Shown here: positions 35,693 to 44,673 of the stretch, in pieces
Layout of the letters: the number at the start of each line of letters is the position of its first letter
Numbering within the stretch: position 1 is the first letter of the stretch
NCBI RefSeq assembly: GCF_007066085.1
Contig: NZ_CP041405.1
Coordinates: 4,109,001 to 4,173,000, forward strand
Direction of reading: 5' to 3'
DNA: 64,000 bases
DNA from: Paenibacillus thiaminolyticus
Lineage (GTDB): Bacteria; Bacillota; Bacilli; Paenibacillales; Paenibacillaceae
Notes under the pieces: model-generated
Databases searched by the model: none
Seen by the model: the letters and a program-made list of their open reading frames with translations, nothing else
What the model was told of the DNA's origin: nothing
Translations under genes and position numbers: made by a program

Positions 35693-36123
35693 ATGCAGAA
35701 GCGAATAGTCATTTTGGCGGCTGCTGTCCTCCTTGCAGGTTGGGGCATGTTCTATGTTTATGACCATTACTTCAATGAAGCAGGAATACTGGACAGGGTA
35801 ATGCTTCAATCAGGGTATGTCCTGATAGAGAAGGAAAAGCCCGTGTCCGTGGCGTTGGAGGTAATGCCGGAGTGGATTCCGGCGCAAGAAGAAGCGGAAA
35901 GCAGCAAGCTGCGTATGGAACTGGCGAAGAGGAACGAGACCACGTTTGTGACACATTCCGAATCATCGACGCCGAAGAGAAGACCGTTGCCTATGGTCAG
36001 CATGGTTACGGGCCCGGAGCAAGCTTCGGATTCGCCATCGCCGCCGACAAATACGATCAAATTAAGGATGGGTTTACTGTCGAGTACCAAGGCTTAATTC
36101 GGTATGAGTATGTGAAGATGTAA
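35693..36123 (+). pseudogene. Frameshifted single-pass membrane protein
   Basis: Frame 1 (ATG 35693, GGAGG upstream) encodes a signal anchor (IVILAAAVLLAGWGMFYVY) and about 75 residues. From about 35940 the coding sense moves to the next frame, which runs HVCDTFRIIDAEEKTVAYGQ and on to RYEYVKM and a stop at 36123. The two halves read as one protein of about 143 residues if one base is missing near 35935-35945. Family not recognised. Either a true decay or a sequencing error. Confidence 0.55.
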
Positions 36124-36126
36124 ATC

Positions 36127-36763
36127 ACTGTCTATTGGAAGTGGATGGCTCCTAAGCCGGATCGGCCATTCGACGCAGGGCTTGTTCCTGTATGCCATCC
36201 CGTTAAGCTTGCTGTTGGCGGTGTTGTTCCACTACTTTATCAAAGATCCTTTGGCGCGTCATCTGCCGTCCGTATGGAATCTGGACCGGAAAGCGCAGGG
36301 GCTTGTGCGGCCCTGGAAGATGTCAGGCATACGTGGCTGGACCGTGTTTTTGATCTCGGTCATTATCGGGTTCTACGCTCATGTGTTATTGGACGGCTTT
36401 ACGCACGAGACGGGAATATTTGTGAGCCTTTATCCGTTGCTAGAACAAAATATGATGGGCACACCAGTGTACAAGCTCCTTCAGTATGGGCTCTCTATCA
36501 TAGGTCTGCTAGTGGAGGGGTTATTTCTTGTTCTGCTGCTCAGCAAGGCCCGGTGCGGCTCCGGCTTTGTTCGAGTCAAGCGAAGCGCAAAGGCTCAATA
36601 CTGGGCGATCGCATGCTGTACGGCAATCGCGGTCGCCGGAATCAAGCTCTTCTCCGCATCAAGTACGAACTACATCGGGATCATTGTCGTCGCCCCGATC
36701 TCGGGCTTCTTCCTGGGACTTGTTGCAGCCGGCGCATTGAGCAGGATGAAGGTGATTTCATAG
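36127..36763 (+). pseudogene. DUF4184-type membrane protein lacking its N terminus
   Basis: The frame runs from 36127 without a start to RIGHSTQGLFLYAIPLSLLL and on through four or five transmembrane segments to a stop at 36763. RIGHSTQG is inside, not at the start of, DUF4184 proteins, whose first 50 or so residues with the MPFTPSH-like start are absent here; a TTG at 36182 could begin a shorter 193-residue product. Membrane location is clear; function of the family is unknown. The truncation fits the decay of neighbouring genes. Confidence 0.6.
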
Positions 36764-36990
36764 AAAGTGAGGTTGTTCGAAAATCGAAGAGCACCTGGAG
36801 CAGAAATGATCTTGACATGAGCCCCTGCGATCGAAGGGAGATTCTCCAATCGGCCGCAGGGGCTTGATGCATTCGGGACGAGCTTGTTAGTTGTATGCTA
36901 CTCAGAGCCGATAGAAGAGAGTAGACGAACTGCGAGGAAAAATGTAATAAAATACTAGCGGATGATCAACATGCCGTGTAGAGTAAAAAC

Positions 36991-37229
36991 ATGACCGGGA
37001 AAGGGACAAGTCAGATTTACGGGATCAATTTGGATGAGCAGGAGTACTGCAGTCTGGCGGAATTGCTCGCTGCCGTGCGGAAGGAGCCGCAATGGACGGA
37101 ACTCGGCAGGATGAAGAAGCTTGCCCTCCCCGTATTCCCCATATTCTCTACCATGGGACCTACAAGAGCGTCCTTGAGAACCTCCTGGCGGAAGGCGTGA
37201 AATTCTATCTTGCCCCGAATCAGATCTAG
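36991..37229 (+). pseudogene. Frameshifted remnant, unrecognised protein
   Basis: An ATG at 36991 begins a frame rich in ordinary codons (TGKGTSQIYGINLDEQEYCS to WTELGRMKKLALPVFP). Near 37140 the sense moves to another frame with LYHGTYKSVLENLLAEGVKF and YLAPNQI before a TAG at 37229. The two together look like one protein of about 78 residues broken by a frameshift. I do not recognise it. Confidence 0.45.
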
Positions 37230-37297
37230 CTATCTGATTACATTCCGGCGCAATATTTGTCTTTATTCAAGAATTAACAAAGAGGAGGATAACCGGC

Positions 37298-37786
37298 GTG
37301 GAAATCATGAACAAACTGCCGAATATGGAGCCGATAGTCGTACGGCATGAAGAACTGAAGCTGATTGGAATTCCGTGCATCAGCCTGCAAGATATGAGCA
37401 GCAAATACCGTCATGCCAAGGAAAGTCTGCTGTCCTCGACGAAGCATTTCCCCCAAGTGGTGAATCCGCAAATGCATTATGGAATCTGGCCGAATGCCGA
37501 TTCTCAGGCGGATCCGGACCGCCACGCGTACATTCTCTGCGTTGAAGTCAGCGGCTTCGAAGGGATTCCGGAATGGTATGTGCGGGTCACGATGCCTCCG
37601 CAGCAGTGCGTTGTCGTTGCCAATGACCAGGGAGATTTCGATGCCGCCAGCTCTAGGGTGGACGCTTATGTCACGGATCACCAGTTCGACTTGAGCGCGG
37701 CAGGCAGGGACTATATCATTTGCGAGAGATACAGCTATGACGGCGAAGGCTTCGCCCGGTATTCCTTGCCGATTATTTCGAATTAG
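37298..37786 (+). CDS. GyrI-like/AraC effector-binding domain protein
   Basis: A 162-residue stand-alone SOUL/GyrI-like domain: two beta-alpha-beta-beta repeats, with HYGIWPNADSQADPDRHAYILCVEVSGFEGIPEWYVRVTMPPQQC in two blocks typical of the family, plus the ERYSYDGEGFARYSLPI end. Such domains bind small amphipathic or cationic ligands, or act as gyrase-inhibitor-like proteins. The GTG at 37298 has GAGGAGG nine bases upstream; the later ATG at 37307 is too far. It is followed by a terminator-like hairpin. Confidence 0.8.
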   Translation: MEIMNKLPNMEPIVVRHEELKLIGIPCISLQDMSSKYRHAKESLLSSTKHFPQVVNPQMHYGIWPNADSQADPDRHAYILCVEVSGFEGIPEWYVRVTMPPQQCVVVANDQGDFDAASSRVDAYVTDHQFDLSAAGRDYIICERYSYDGEGFARYSLPIISN

Positions 37787-37933
37787 GGCAGGATGGAGGC
37801 CGGGCAATCCGTATGCGTGAAAGGATAAAATGATAGTCTTAAAGAAAGGGAACACTTGTGCGTATTTTTATTTTGCAGTACAATGAGTATACAAAAATAT
37901 CAAGTTACCGCAGTTCTGTTGAAACAGGAGAAG

Positions 37934-37968
37934 ACCCACCCTAAGCCAAGCGCCGGAAGGTGGGTTTT
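37934..37968 (+). terminator. Hairpin terminator before the VOC gene
   Basis: ACCCACC (37934-37940) and GGTGGGT (37959-37965), followed by TTTT. The stem is seven bases with an 18-base loop. It lies 148 bases after the GyrI-like gene and 33 bases before the next ATG. Confidence 0.55.
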
Positions 37969-38000
37969 GTGTTAGCGCGGTAGAAGAGCAGGAGGCCAAC

Positions 38001-38387
38001 ATGCTGCATCATGTCGAGTTTAATGTATCGGATTTGGAACGGTCCATCGCCTTTTGGGGATGGCTGCTGAAGGAACTGGGGTATGAGGAATTCCAGAGAT
38101 GGCCGGAAGGCATTAGCTGGAAGCAGGGAGAGACCTATCTCGTCTTCGTACAGACGGAAGCCCGATTTCTTGATCTTCCCTACCATCGCAAGCGCGCCGG
38201 CCTGAACCATATCGCTTTCCACGCGGAATCGAAGGCGCGCGTTGATGAACTGCGCATCAAGCTGGAGGAAAGAGATATTCCTATGCTATATACGGACAGA
38301 TATCCGTATGCCGGGGGAAGCGATCATTACGCCGTGTTTTTCGAGGATCCAGACCGGATGAAGGTGGAGATCGTTGCTCGCCGATAG
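38001..38387 (+). CDS. VOC/glyoxalase-family protein
   Basis: A 128-residue vicinal oxygen chelate protein with the two beta-alpha-beta3 modules. The N-terminal MLHHVEFNVSDLERSIAFWG and the later GLNHIAFHAESKARVDEL each begin with the metal-ligand His strand, and the C-terminal FFEDPDRMKVEIV supplies the usual Glu. Thus a metal-dependent lyase, dioxygenase or fosfomycin/bleomycin-binding protein; the reaction is not determinable. GAGGCCAAC precedes the ATG. Confidence 0.85.
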   Translation: MLHHVEFNVSDLERSIAFWGWLLKELGYEEFQRWPEGISWKQGETYLVFVQTEARFLDLPYHRKRAGLNHIAFHAESKARVDELRIKLEERDIPMLYTDRYPYAGGSDHYAVFFEDPDRMKVEIVARR

Positions 38388-38492
38388 CATGGTACATAGA
38401 CCCGGTTGTCAATCATCTCAGGGATGTGCAGAATGCGCATCCTTTTGTTCATGTGCGGATATTTGGCATTCAATGACCAATGGGAGGTTGCT

Positions 38493-38621
38493 ATGGAAAT
38501 GATTATAATCTTTCTGATTGTCATGCTTGTGGTTCTGCTTCGCATTGAAGTTCATACGAAGAAGACGACGGAGAATGTCGAGAAAATACTAACGAAGCTG
38601 GAGGAGAAACGATTTGAATGA
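38493..38621 (+). CDS. Small single-span membrane protein
   Basis: A 42-residue ORF: MEMIIIFLIVMLVVLLRIEV is a membrane helix, followed by a Lys/Glu-rich amphipathic tail (TKKTTENVEKILTKLEEK), a classic short coiled-coil pattern. GGGAGG lies six bases before the ATG. It resembles the small membrane-anchored coiled-coil proteins common near regulators, but no family is assigned. Confidence 0.55.
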   Translation: MEMIIIFLIVMLVVLLRIEVHTKKTTENVEKILTKLEEKRFE

Positions 38622-38756
38622 TATGTTTATATATCTTTAACCCTCTTGGATCGCTTCTGTGTTACGATGAAGCAGAACAACATACACAATTATCCAATAA
38701 TATGTAAAACGGATGGCTGCATGCGTCGTCCCGCTGCTGCATAAGGGGAGGCGAAT

Positions 38757-39392
38757 ATGAATCCGGTCTATGCCGACTTAAAGGTTGAAGCGTCGTCAGG
38801 CGATTTGCGTGAAGATGTTTATCGTTTTTTGGTCGGGAACGGGTGTCCCCGGACAGCGGAGCACTGCATGAAGGTAGGAGAAGAAGCACGCCGTCTGGCG
38901 GTGCGATTCGGATTGGATTCGCAGGCGGCGGAATACGGCGGTTATCTGCATGATATTAGCGCGGTCTATCCCAACCATGTCAGAGTGCCCGTATCGCGTT
39001 CTCTCGGCATTGAAGTGCTGCCGGAAGAAGAGGCCTTCCCGATGATTGTTCATCAGAAGCTGTCCAGGCAGATGGCCCGGGATCTGTTCCACGTCTCCGA
39101 ACAAGACATATTGGATGCCGTCGGCTGCCATACGACGCTCCGCAAGCAGGCCACGATGATAGACAAGGCGCTGTTCGTTGCCGATAAGATCGAATGGGAT
39201 CAGGAAGGAGTTCCTCCCTATTTGAAGCAAGTGGAGGAAGCGCTTGAGATCTCTCTGGAACATGCTTCCTATGCATATGTCAACTACTTGTGGGAGCGGC
39301 GGGACACGTTGAAGGTGCTCCACCCTTGGCTGCGCGATGCTTATTATGATCTGGCGGTCTTAACGAGGGACGAGGCGATGCCCGGCCGCTAA
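38757..39392 (+). CDS. HD-domain hydrolase, YqeK-like
   Basis: A 211-residue HD-superfamily protein. The metal-binding histidines and aspartates appear in order: AEHCMKVGEEA, GYLHDIS, a His in PMIVHQKLSRQMARD, and a His in DAVGCHTTLRK, followed by a late Asp in LFVADKIE. This pattern fits the YqeK group of symmetric dinucleoside tetraphosphate hydrolases, which cut Ap4A to two ADP, and other HD nucleotide hydrolases. GGGGAGGCGAAT precedes the ATG. It is not in the usual nadD-yqeK-rsfS setting, so a paralogue or relative is possible. Confidence 0.72.
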   Translation: MNPVYADLKVEASSGDLREDVYRFLVGNGCPRTAEHCMKVGEEARRLAVRFGLDSQAAEYGGYLHDISAVYPNHVRVPVSRSLGIEVLPEEEAFPMIVHQKLSRQMARDLFHVSEQDILDAVGCHTTLRKQATMIDKALFVADKIEWDQEGVPPYLKQVEEALEISLEHASYAYVNYLWERRDTLKVLHPWLRDAYYDLAVLTRDEAMPGR

Positions 39393-39493
39393 CAAAATTC
39401 CAATGAGCTGATTAATTCGGGAATTGGATGAGGTGACTGCATGGCAGAAGTCGATAGCGGTAGAGAATTGTTGATGTGACGGAGGTACGGCCA

Positions 39494-40432
39494 ATGGAAC
39501 AGCAAGTAATTAGTTTTCTGAATGAGAACTATCCGATCCAGATACATACGGCAGAGGCGGTAACCAATGAAATGTACCGCTGCACGGGCGATCAAGCAAC
39601 GTATTACGCCCGCGTGACCAACTATAAACCGTATGAGGTGCAGCTTGAAGAAGTGTCCTGGACCAACGCGTTATACCGGGAGGGCGTCGGCGTCGCACAG
39701 GCAATCCCCTCCTGCCGCGGTCAGATCGTAGAGATCATGCCTCCCAAGAACATTATCGTTGTCGTATATAAGGCGGCTCCGGGCATTCACCTGCCCCGTG
39801 CGGAGTGGAATGCGGAGGTGCTGGCCGAATTGGGAAGGCAGATTGGCAGAATGCACCGGATTACGCAGCGCTATGAGGCGAATCATCCGCTTCGCTATCT
39901 CGGGGACTGGCATGATCAAGAAGAGTACAACTTCGCGAAGTACATCCCTGCAGAGGAGACGGCGATTCAGGCGATTGCGGCCAACGTGCTGGCGGTGGTG
40001 AAGAGCCTTCCCCGGGAACGGGCGACGTATGGGTTGCTTCATGGAGATCTGTGGCTCGAAAATACCCTTGTTGATCGCGGTTCCTCGCTCACGATGATCG
40101 ATTTTCAAGATTGCGAGAAGCATTACTATATGTATGACCTGGCCGTCCCTCTCTATTCGGCCCTGGAATTCTCGTTCGCAGGAGCGGGGAACATCCGGGA
40201 CTATGGGCGCTCCATTGCGAATGCTCTGATAGAAGGGTATCAGGAGGAGCACACGCTTCATCCGGAGATGCTGAAGCAGCTGCCCTTGTTCTTGAAATTG
40301 AAAGAAATCTTCGAGTACAGCCTCATGCATATGTATTGGGATCGGGAGCGCTTGAGCGAGGAGCAGATCCGCATCCTGAATCTGTACCGCCTGCGGATCG
40401 AGCATCACGTTCCGGTGCTTGAATGGGAATAA
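39494..40432 (+). CDS. APH-type phosphotransferase (kinase)
   Basis: A protein-kinase-like phosphotransferase of 312 residues. The catalytic loop is LLHGDLWLENTLV (Asp as base, Asn for metal), the metal-binding Asp is in MIDFQDCEK. The N-lobe lacks a clear glycine-rich loop, as is common in this branch. Substrates in the family range from aminoglycosides to choline and homoserine; nothing here settles it. ATG 39494 follows GGAGGT seven bases upstream. The next gene is 38 bases downstream. Resistance is possible but not shown. Confidence 0.85.
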   Translation: MEQQVISFLNENYPIQIHTAEAVTNEMYRCTGDQATYYARVTNYKPYEVQLEEVSWTNALYREGVGVAQAIPSCRGQIVEIMPPKNIIVVVYKAAPGIHLPRAEWNAEVLAELGRQIGRMHRITQRYEANHPLRYLGDWHDQEEYNFAKYIPAEETAIQAIAANVLAVVKSLPRERATYGLLHGDLWLENTLVDRGSSLTMIDFQDCEKHYYMYDLAVPLYSALEFSFAGAGNIRDYGRSIANALIEGYQEEHTLHPEMLKQLPLFLKLKEIFEYSLMHMYWDRERLSEEQIRILNLYRLRIEHHVPVLEWE

Positions 40433-40470
40433 AATGAGAATCTGCGTGGACGGTACATAGGAGGCGAAGG

Positions 40471-41253
40471 ATGAACCTGTATCTGCAGCAGCTCGGTGTC
40501 AAGGACGCGCCTTTGCTCGTATTTCTGCATGGAGGCGGCGTCAGCGGATGGATGTGGGAGAAGCAGTTGGAATACTTCAAAGGGCGTTACCATATTGTCA
40601 TCCCTGATCTGCCTGGTCACGGGAAGAGCAAAGATATCCCATTCCATTCGATCTGTCAGACGGCTCAGAGCATCATTCAACTGATCGATGTGCACAGGGA
40701 AGGGCGGCAGGTTACGGTCGTCGGCTTCTCTCTCGGCGCGCAGATTGCCCTGGAAATGCAGGGCATGAGGGAAGATGTTGCAGACCATGCGGTCATCGTC
40801 AGCGGGCTCGCGAAGCCGATGAAGCTGGGGTATTCCCTGCTTGCACCTCTTCTCCGCATGTCGTATCCGCTCGTGAAGAACCGATCATTCGCCCAGCTGC
40901 AGGCACGGCAATTGCGGATCGGGCCGGAACAATTCGAACGATATTATCAGGAGTCGCTGCAGATGAAGCGGGATACATTTATGGCGATGATGCAAGAAAA
41001 TATGTCTTATCGGTTACCGGAAGGATTTGCACGTAACCGGGCGCGCATCCTGGTTATGGCGGGAGAGAAGGAGAGGAAGGTGATGAAGGACTCCGCGGCC
41101 TTCATTGCCCGCAGTCATCCCGGTGCGGAAGGCTATCTTGTTCCTGCCGCGGGGCATGATCTCCCTTTGGGGGGCCTCCGAATCTTCCATCTTGCCCTGG
41201 AAGCTTGGATGAGCGGCGGCGAGCTTCCCCCGGGGATGAATCGGATACGTTAG
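40471..41253 (+). CDS. Alpha/beta hydrolase
   Basis: A 260-residue alpha/beta-hydrolase of usual length. Oxyanion segment FLHGGGVSGWMW, nucleophile Ser in VVGFSLGAQ (Gly-x-Ser-x-Gly), acid in the ILVMAGEKER loop, and catalytic His in PAAGHDLPLGG are all present. It could be an esterase, lactonase or haloperoxidase-like enzyme. GGAGGCGAAGG lies before the ATG, 38 bases after the phosphotransferase gene, so the two are probably one operon. Confidence 0.87.
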   Translation: MNLYLQQLGVKDAPLLVFLHGGGVSGWMWEKQLEYFKGRYHIVIPDLPGHGKSKDIPFHSICQTAQSIIQLIDVHREGRQVTVVGFSLGAQIALEMQGMREDVADHAVIVSGLAKPMKLGYSLLAPLLRMSYPLVKNRSFAQLQARQLRIGPEQFERYYQESLQMKRDTFMAMMQENMSYRLPEGFARNRARILVMAGEKERKVMKDSAAFIARSHPGAEGYLVPAAGHDLPLGGLRIFHLALEAWMSGGELPPGMNRIR

Positions 41254-41344
41254 GAACCGCCATCAAGGGGGGTTAACCAGCCGGGGGCGCGGATCGGCGG
41301 CTTCGAGCGTGCGCATGAACAGTCTGAATGATTGGGGGATGAAC

Positions 41345-41896
41345 ATGGGGGCGAATGAGGCGAATGATTCCCATTCCGGGGCTGATGCACTTCTGGCCCG
41401 CCGCCGGCATTGTGTCATCGCGCTAATCCTCTTATTCGTCGTGACGCTGATCGGCGTAGGGTTGGTCGATGTGTTCACCTTCCGGCTCCGATCGGGCGGA
41501 GGCATGTCCGGGAACGGGAATCCGGCACTGTTGATTCTGTTCCCCCTTGTCCCGCTGTATGCCGTCCTGCTGGCGATGCTCGGAACCGCTTCGCACGGGT
41601 TCTTCGCGCAAGGGCTCCAGCGGGGTGTCAAGCAAGTTATTATCTTGCTTGTGCTTATCCTTCTCGGCGTTGCCCTTGCTGTGATGGAGTGGCTGTATAT
41701 CAAGCAATTCTTCGGCAATCTGGGCGGTCCCCCGGATAATCCCCGTTCGGCGATTTACCGTTGGGGATGGTGGAATCCATATACGAATACGGCTTACATT
41801 AATGTTTTTACGTATACGTTCGGAATCGACCTGGCGATGATTGCCGGATATGTGGCCGCATGGGTTGCCGATGCGCTTAGGAGGAAGAAGGAGTAG
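41345..41896 (+). CDS. Polytopic membrane protein of unknown function
   Basis: About 183 residues. After a charged N-terminal tail there are four hydrophobic segments (VIALILLFVVTLIGVGLVDV; LILFPLVPLYAVLLAML; VIILLVLILLGVALAVMEW; and one in the last 40 residues with FGIDLAMIAGYVAAWVADA), ending in the basic tail RRKKE. I do not recognise the family. Four in-frame starts are possible (GTG 41309, ATG 41315, 41339 and 41345); GGGGG six bases before 41345 favours the last. Confidence 0.6.
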   Translation: MGANEANDSHSGADALLARRRHCVIALILLFVVTLIGVGLVDVFTFRLRSGGGMSGNGNPALLILFPLVPLYAVLLAMLGTASHGFFAQGLQRGVKQVIILLVLILLGVALAVMEWLYIKQFFGNLGGPPDNPRSAIYRWGWWNPYTNTAYINVFTYTFGIDLAMIAGYVAAWVADALRRKKE

Positions 41897-42330
41897 CCAC
41901 GGAAGGCGTCTCGGTCGATTATACGGGCGACGCTGCCCTGAAGAAGCGGCTGGACGGGATCATTCGTTGGGCTCCGGGCGAGATGGCGGTCGCCTGGCGC
42001 ATCGGCAAGCGGCCCCTCGTGCGATGCCAATCGTGATGAACGAGTTGGAAGGACAACCGGTATCGCGACGGAGACTTTTCACCTTCTGGGGACCAGTGCA
42101 AATTTGGGTGAAGTGGAAAATGCTATGGACTTTTCTCCGAAATGCGAGTACCATCAACTTCAACTTGGATTTGTTATCGAGCAGTCCCGTTCCCGCTGGT
42201 TGACCCGCTCGGAGATTGCCGGAGGCGTTATCGAGGCGATGATGCGGAAGCAGGCGGTCTATACTGTGGGGACGATGCATCCGCCCGAGCTCAGGCCAAG
42301 CACGTAACCTGGACAGAAAGGATGATCCGA
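41897..42330. other. Degenerate stretch with fragments of coding sequence
   Basis: No intact gene is seen here in 434 bases. Short open runs switch frame: about 41902-42030 (a Thr/Glu/Gly-rich piece with YTGDAALKKRLDGIIRWAPG, ending TGA) and about 42104-42304 (GEVENAMDFSPKCEYHQLQL followed by a stretch with EIAGGVIEAMMRKQAV). They may be remains of a gene broken by indels; I could not identify the parent. Confidence 0.35.
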
Positions 42331-42876
42331 ATGCCGCATATCACAGGGGAGCGCATCATTTTAAGAGAGTATCGAATGGAAGATTTGCCGTATATGCGGG
42401 AGTGGGTTAATGACCCGGAGATTACGGATACGTTGAGCGATATCTTTACCTATCCGCAGACGCTTCATGACACGGAGTCCTTTCTGAAAATGATGATCGA
42501 GGGAAACAGCCGCAGCAAAGGCTTCATTATTGCCGACAAGGAGTCACTGGAATATATCGGGCAGATTGATCTGCATCGGCTCGATTGGAAAAACCGCTGC
42601 GCCGTCCTGGGCATCGTCATTGGCCGCAAGTCGCATCTTGGCAAAGGCTATGGCAAGGAAGCAATCGCCTTGATCAAACGCTTCGCCTTCGACACGCTGA
42701 ATCTGAACCGGCTGGAGCTGGAAGTGTTCGAATTCAATGAGCGCGGTCATCGCTGCTATCTGGGCAGCGGCTTCAAGGAAGAAGGCCGGCTGCGCCAGAA
42801 GCTGTACCGCGAAGGCAAGTATTGGGACATTATTCAGATGAGCATTCTGCAGAGCGAGTATGTAAGCGAGGCTTGA
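42331..42876 (+). CDS. GNAT acetyltransferase, RimJ/RimL-like
   Basis: A 181-residue N-acetyltransferase. The GNAT motif A is GIVIGRKSHLGKGYGKEAIAL, with the acetyl-CoA pyrophosphate-binding loop (Arg/Gly-x-Gly-x-Gly form). Motif B (NLNRLELEVFEFNERGHRCY) follows, then EGRLRQKLYREGKYWDII, as in ribosomal-protein and antibiotic acetyltransferases. ATG 42331 follows AGAAAGGA eight bases upstream. Its substrate is unknown. The next gene is another GNAT. Confidence 0.9.
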   Translation: MPHITGERIILREYRMEDLPYMREWVNDPEITDTLSDIFTYPQTLHDTESFLKMMIEGNSRSKGFIIADKESLEYIGQIDLHRLDWKNRCAVLGIVIGRKSHLGKGYGKEAIALIKRFAFDTLNLNRLELEVFEFNERGHRCYLGSGFKEEGRLRQKLYREGKYWDIIQMSILQSEYVSEA

Positions 42877-42968
42877 CCGATTGGATCAAAATTTAAAAAG
42901 GAAAACCATTTTGCTTCGCCGGCAATCTAACAGAGGGGATGGTTTTGCCTCTTGCGGAGGATAGAAGG

Positions 42969-43781
42969 ATGAATGCCATACATCCGTCAGAGAAGGTGGT
43001 ACATGCCATTGAGAAGTCGGAAATCGGTTATATGACCGATCGGATGAATGCGATCCGGGAACGTCCGGGCAATCCGGAAGGCGTGGAAGTGGCGCAGTTC
43101 GGGCATGCGGTCTGCTTCTACAGCAAGACGATGCCATGGCCTTCCTTCAATACGGTCAAAGGGCTGCGGAACAGCGATATCGAGTATATAGACGACATAA
43201 TCCGCTTCTACCGGGAGCGGGGACGAAAACCCCAATTCGAATTGGTGCCCGGACTTGCCGATCAGCAGGTGCTCTGGTCGCTGGCAGAGCGGGGCTTGTA
43301 TCAGTCGGGCAGCCATACGTCCTTGTATGCGCAACCTATCGCCGCCAAGCAGGAGCCTGGGCCGGAGGCGGTGCGAATTGAAGAGATCGGGGCATCGGAC
43401 TTCGATACATATGCGATGATTCATTGCCGGGGTACAGGACTCCCGGATGATGGAATCCCGCATGTCGCGGCTAACAACCGGGTGCTGCACCAGCGTCCGG
43501 GCTGGTTCTTTTATATGGCCTGCTACGAGGATCGGCCGGCGGCGGTCGGCGTCATGCATGTGAAGGGAGATGTTGCTTCCTTCACATTCGCGGCCACGCT
43601 TCCCGAATATCGGCGCCGAGGCTTGCAGCTGAGTCTGCTGCGCTGCAGGCTTGCCGAGGCGGCACGCCGCCATTGCGGCCTGGCCGTGGGCCAGTGCGCC
43701 TTCCTGTCAGGCAGCCACCGGAATATGGAGCGGGCCAGCATGCGGATCGGGTATGTACGAACGACATGGACCGAGCTGTAA
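42969..43781 (+). CDS. GNAT-family acetyltransferase
   Basis: A 270-residue protein; the C-terminal half (about residue 150 onwards) carries the GNAT fold with VAANNRVLHQRPGWFFYMAC and the CoA loop FAATLPEYRRRGLQLSLLRC. The N-terminal 130 residues are a second, GNAT-like half without a clear CoA loop. ATG 42969 has GGAGG eight bases upstream and is preferred over ATG 42939. The 8-base inverted repeat AAAACCAT / ATGGTTTT (42902-42947 region) precedes it. The next gene is 44 bases downstream. Confidence 0.75.
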   Translation: MNAIHPSEKVVHAIEKSEIGYMTDRMNAIRERPGNPEGVEVAQFGHAVCFYSKTMPWPSFNTVKGLRNSDIEYIDDIIRFYRERGRKPQFELVPGLADQQVLWSLAERGLYQSGSHTSLYAQPIAAKQEPGPEAVRIEEIGASDFDTYAMIHCRGTGLPDDGIPHVAANNRVLHQRPGWFFYMACYEDRPAAVGVMHVKGDVASFTFAATLPEYRRRGLQLSLLRCRLAEAARRHCGLAVGQCAFLSGSHRNMERASMRIGYVRTTWTEL

Positions 43782-43824
43782 GGAGTGGAACGATAACGTG
43801 CAGGGACAAGGGGCAGGTGCCGCC

Positions 43825-44637
43825 ATGAACAAAATTATCGATTATTATAACGGGTTTGACGAATGGGGCCGCCTGGACAGGGAGCCTCTTGAATTCATGG
43901 TGAACTGGCATCATATTCGCAAGCATCTGCCGCCTGGCGGGCATCTGTTGGATAACGGAGCGGGACCAGGCAAGTATGCCCTTGAATTAGCCGCAGCGGG
44001 CTATCAAGTCACCTTGACCGATCTTACCCCAAGACTGGTGGAGATTGCGCGGGTGAAGGTGGAAGAGCGGGGACTGGCCGGGCAATTCCAAGGGTTCTAC
44101 CCAGCGGACGCAAGAGATCTGGGGATATTCGCCGACGAGCAATTCGACGCTTCACTGATGATGGGGCCGCTCTATCATTTGCAGGCGGAAGAGGAGCGGC
44201 ATGCCGCCGTGCAAGAGCTGTTCCGCGTGACCAAGCGGGGCGGCATCGTCTTCGTCGCGGTGATGACCGTGGTCCGCCATCTGATGAACTCGCTCCTCCA
44301 TCCGCAGCATTGGAAGCCGAATGACAGCATCGGCCAGATACGCCGCTTCATGGAGACGGGAATCTTCAATCATCAGGATGAGGGGCGGTTCACCGGCGCG
44401 TATTATTTCCGGGTGGAGGAGATTGCCCCGTTCATGGAAGCGCACGGCTTCGAGACGGTACAGCTCCTCGGTTCTTCAAGCATTGCCGGGGCGATGAATG
44501 AGCAGCAATTCGACTATTGGCGTTCGCGCGGGGAAGACGAATATCGCCAAGTGATGGAGCTGATCTACGAGATGGCTTCCTGTCCCCATGTGCTGGGCGT
44601 CTCTTCTCACCTGCTCTACATCGGCCGGAAAAAATAA
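43825..44637 (+). CDS. SAM-dependent class I methyltransferase
   Basis: A 270-residue methyltransferase. Motif I is HLLDNGAGPGKYALELAAAG (SAM-binding glycine loop), motif II follows in the next acidic strand (VTLTDLTPRLVEIA), and the Asp-Ala-Arg-Asp near PADARDLG fits motif III. The substrate-binding end is not recognised. ATG 43825 is used; GTG 43798 in the same frame is closer to the AAGGAG that ends the preceding gene and may be the true start. Small molecule versus nucleic acid is undecided. Confidence 0.8.
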   Translation: MNKIIDYYNGFDEWGRLDREPLEFMVNWHHIRKHLPPGGHLLDNGAGPGKYALELAAAGYQVTLTDLTPRLVEIARVKVEERGLAGQFQGFYPADARDLGIFADEQFDASLMMGPLYHLQAEEERHAAVQELFRVTKRGGIVFVAVMTVVRHLMNSLLHPQHWKPNDSIGQIRRFMETGIFNHQDEGRFTGAYYFRVEEIAPFMEAHGFETVQLLGSSSIAGAMNEQQFDYWRSRGEDEYRQVMELIYEMASCPHVLGVSSHLLYIGRKK

Positions 44638-44673
44638 GGGCAGGCGCCCGTCTGCAAAAATGGAGGAATCCCC

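Noticed and set aside
39494..44637. An antibiotic resistance island (two phosphotransferase/acetyltransferase genes and a methyltransferase)
   Set aside because: Family names alone do not show resistance; no mobile element, integron or composition change accompanies them.
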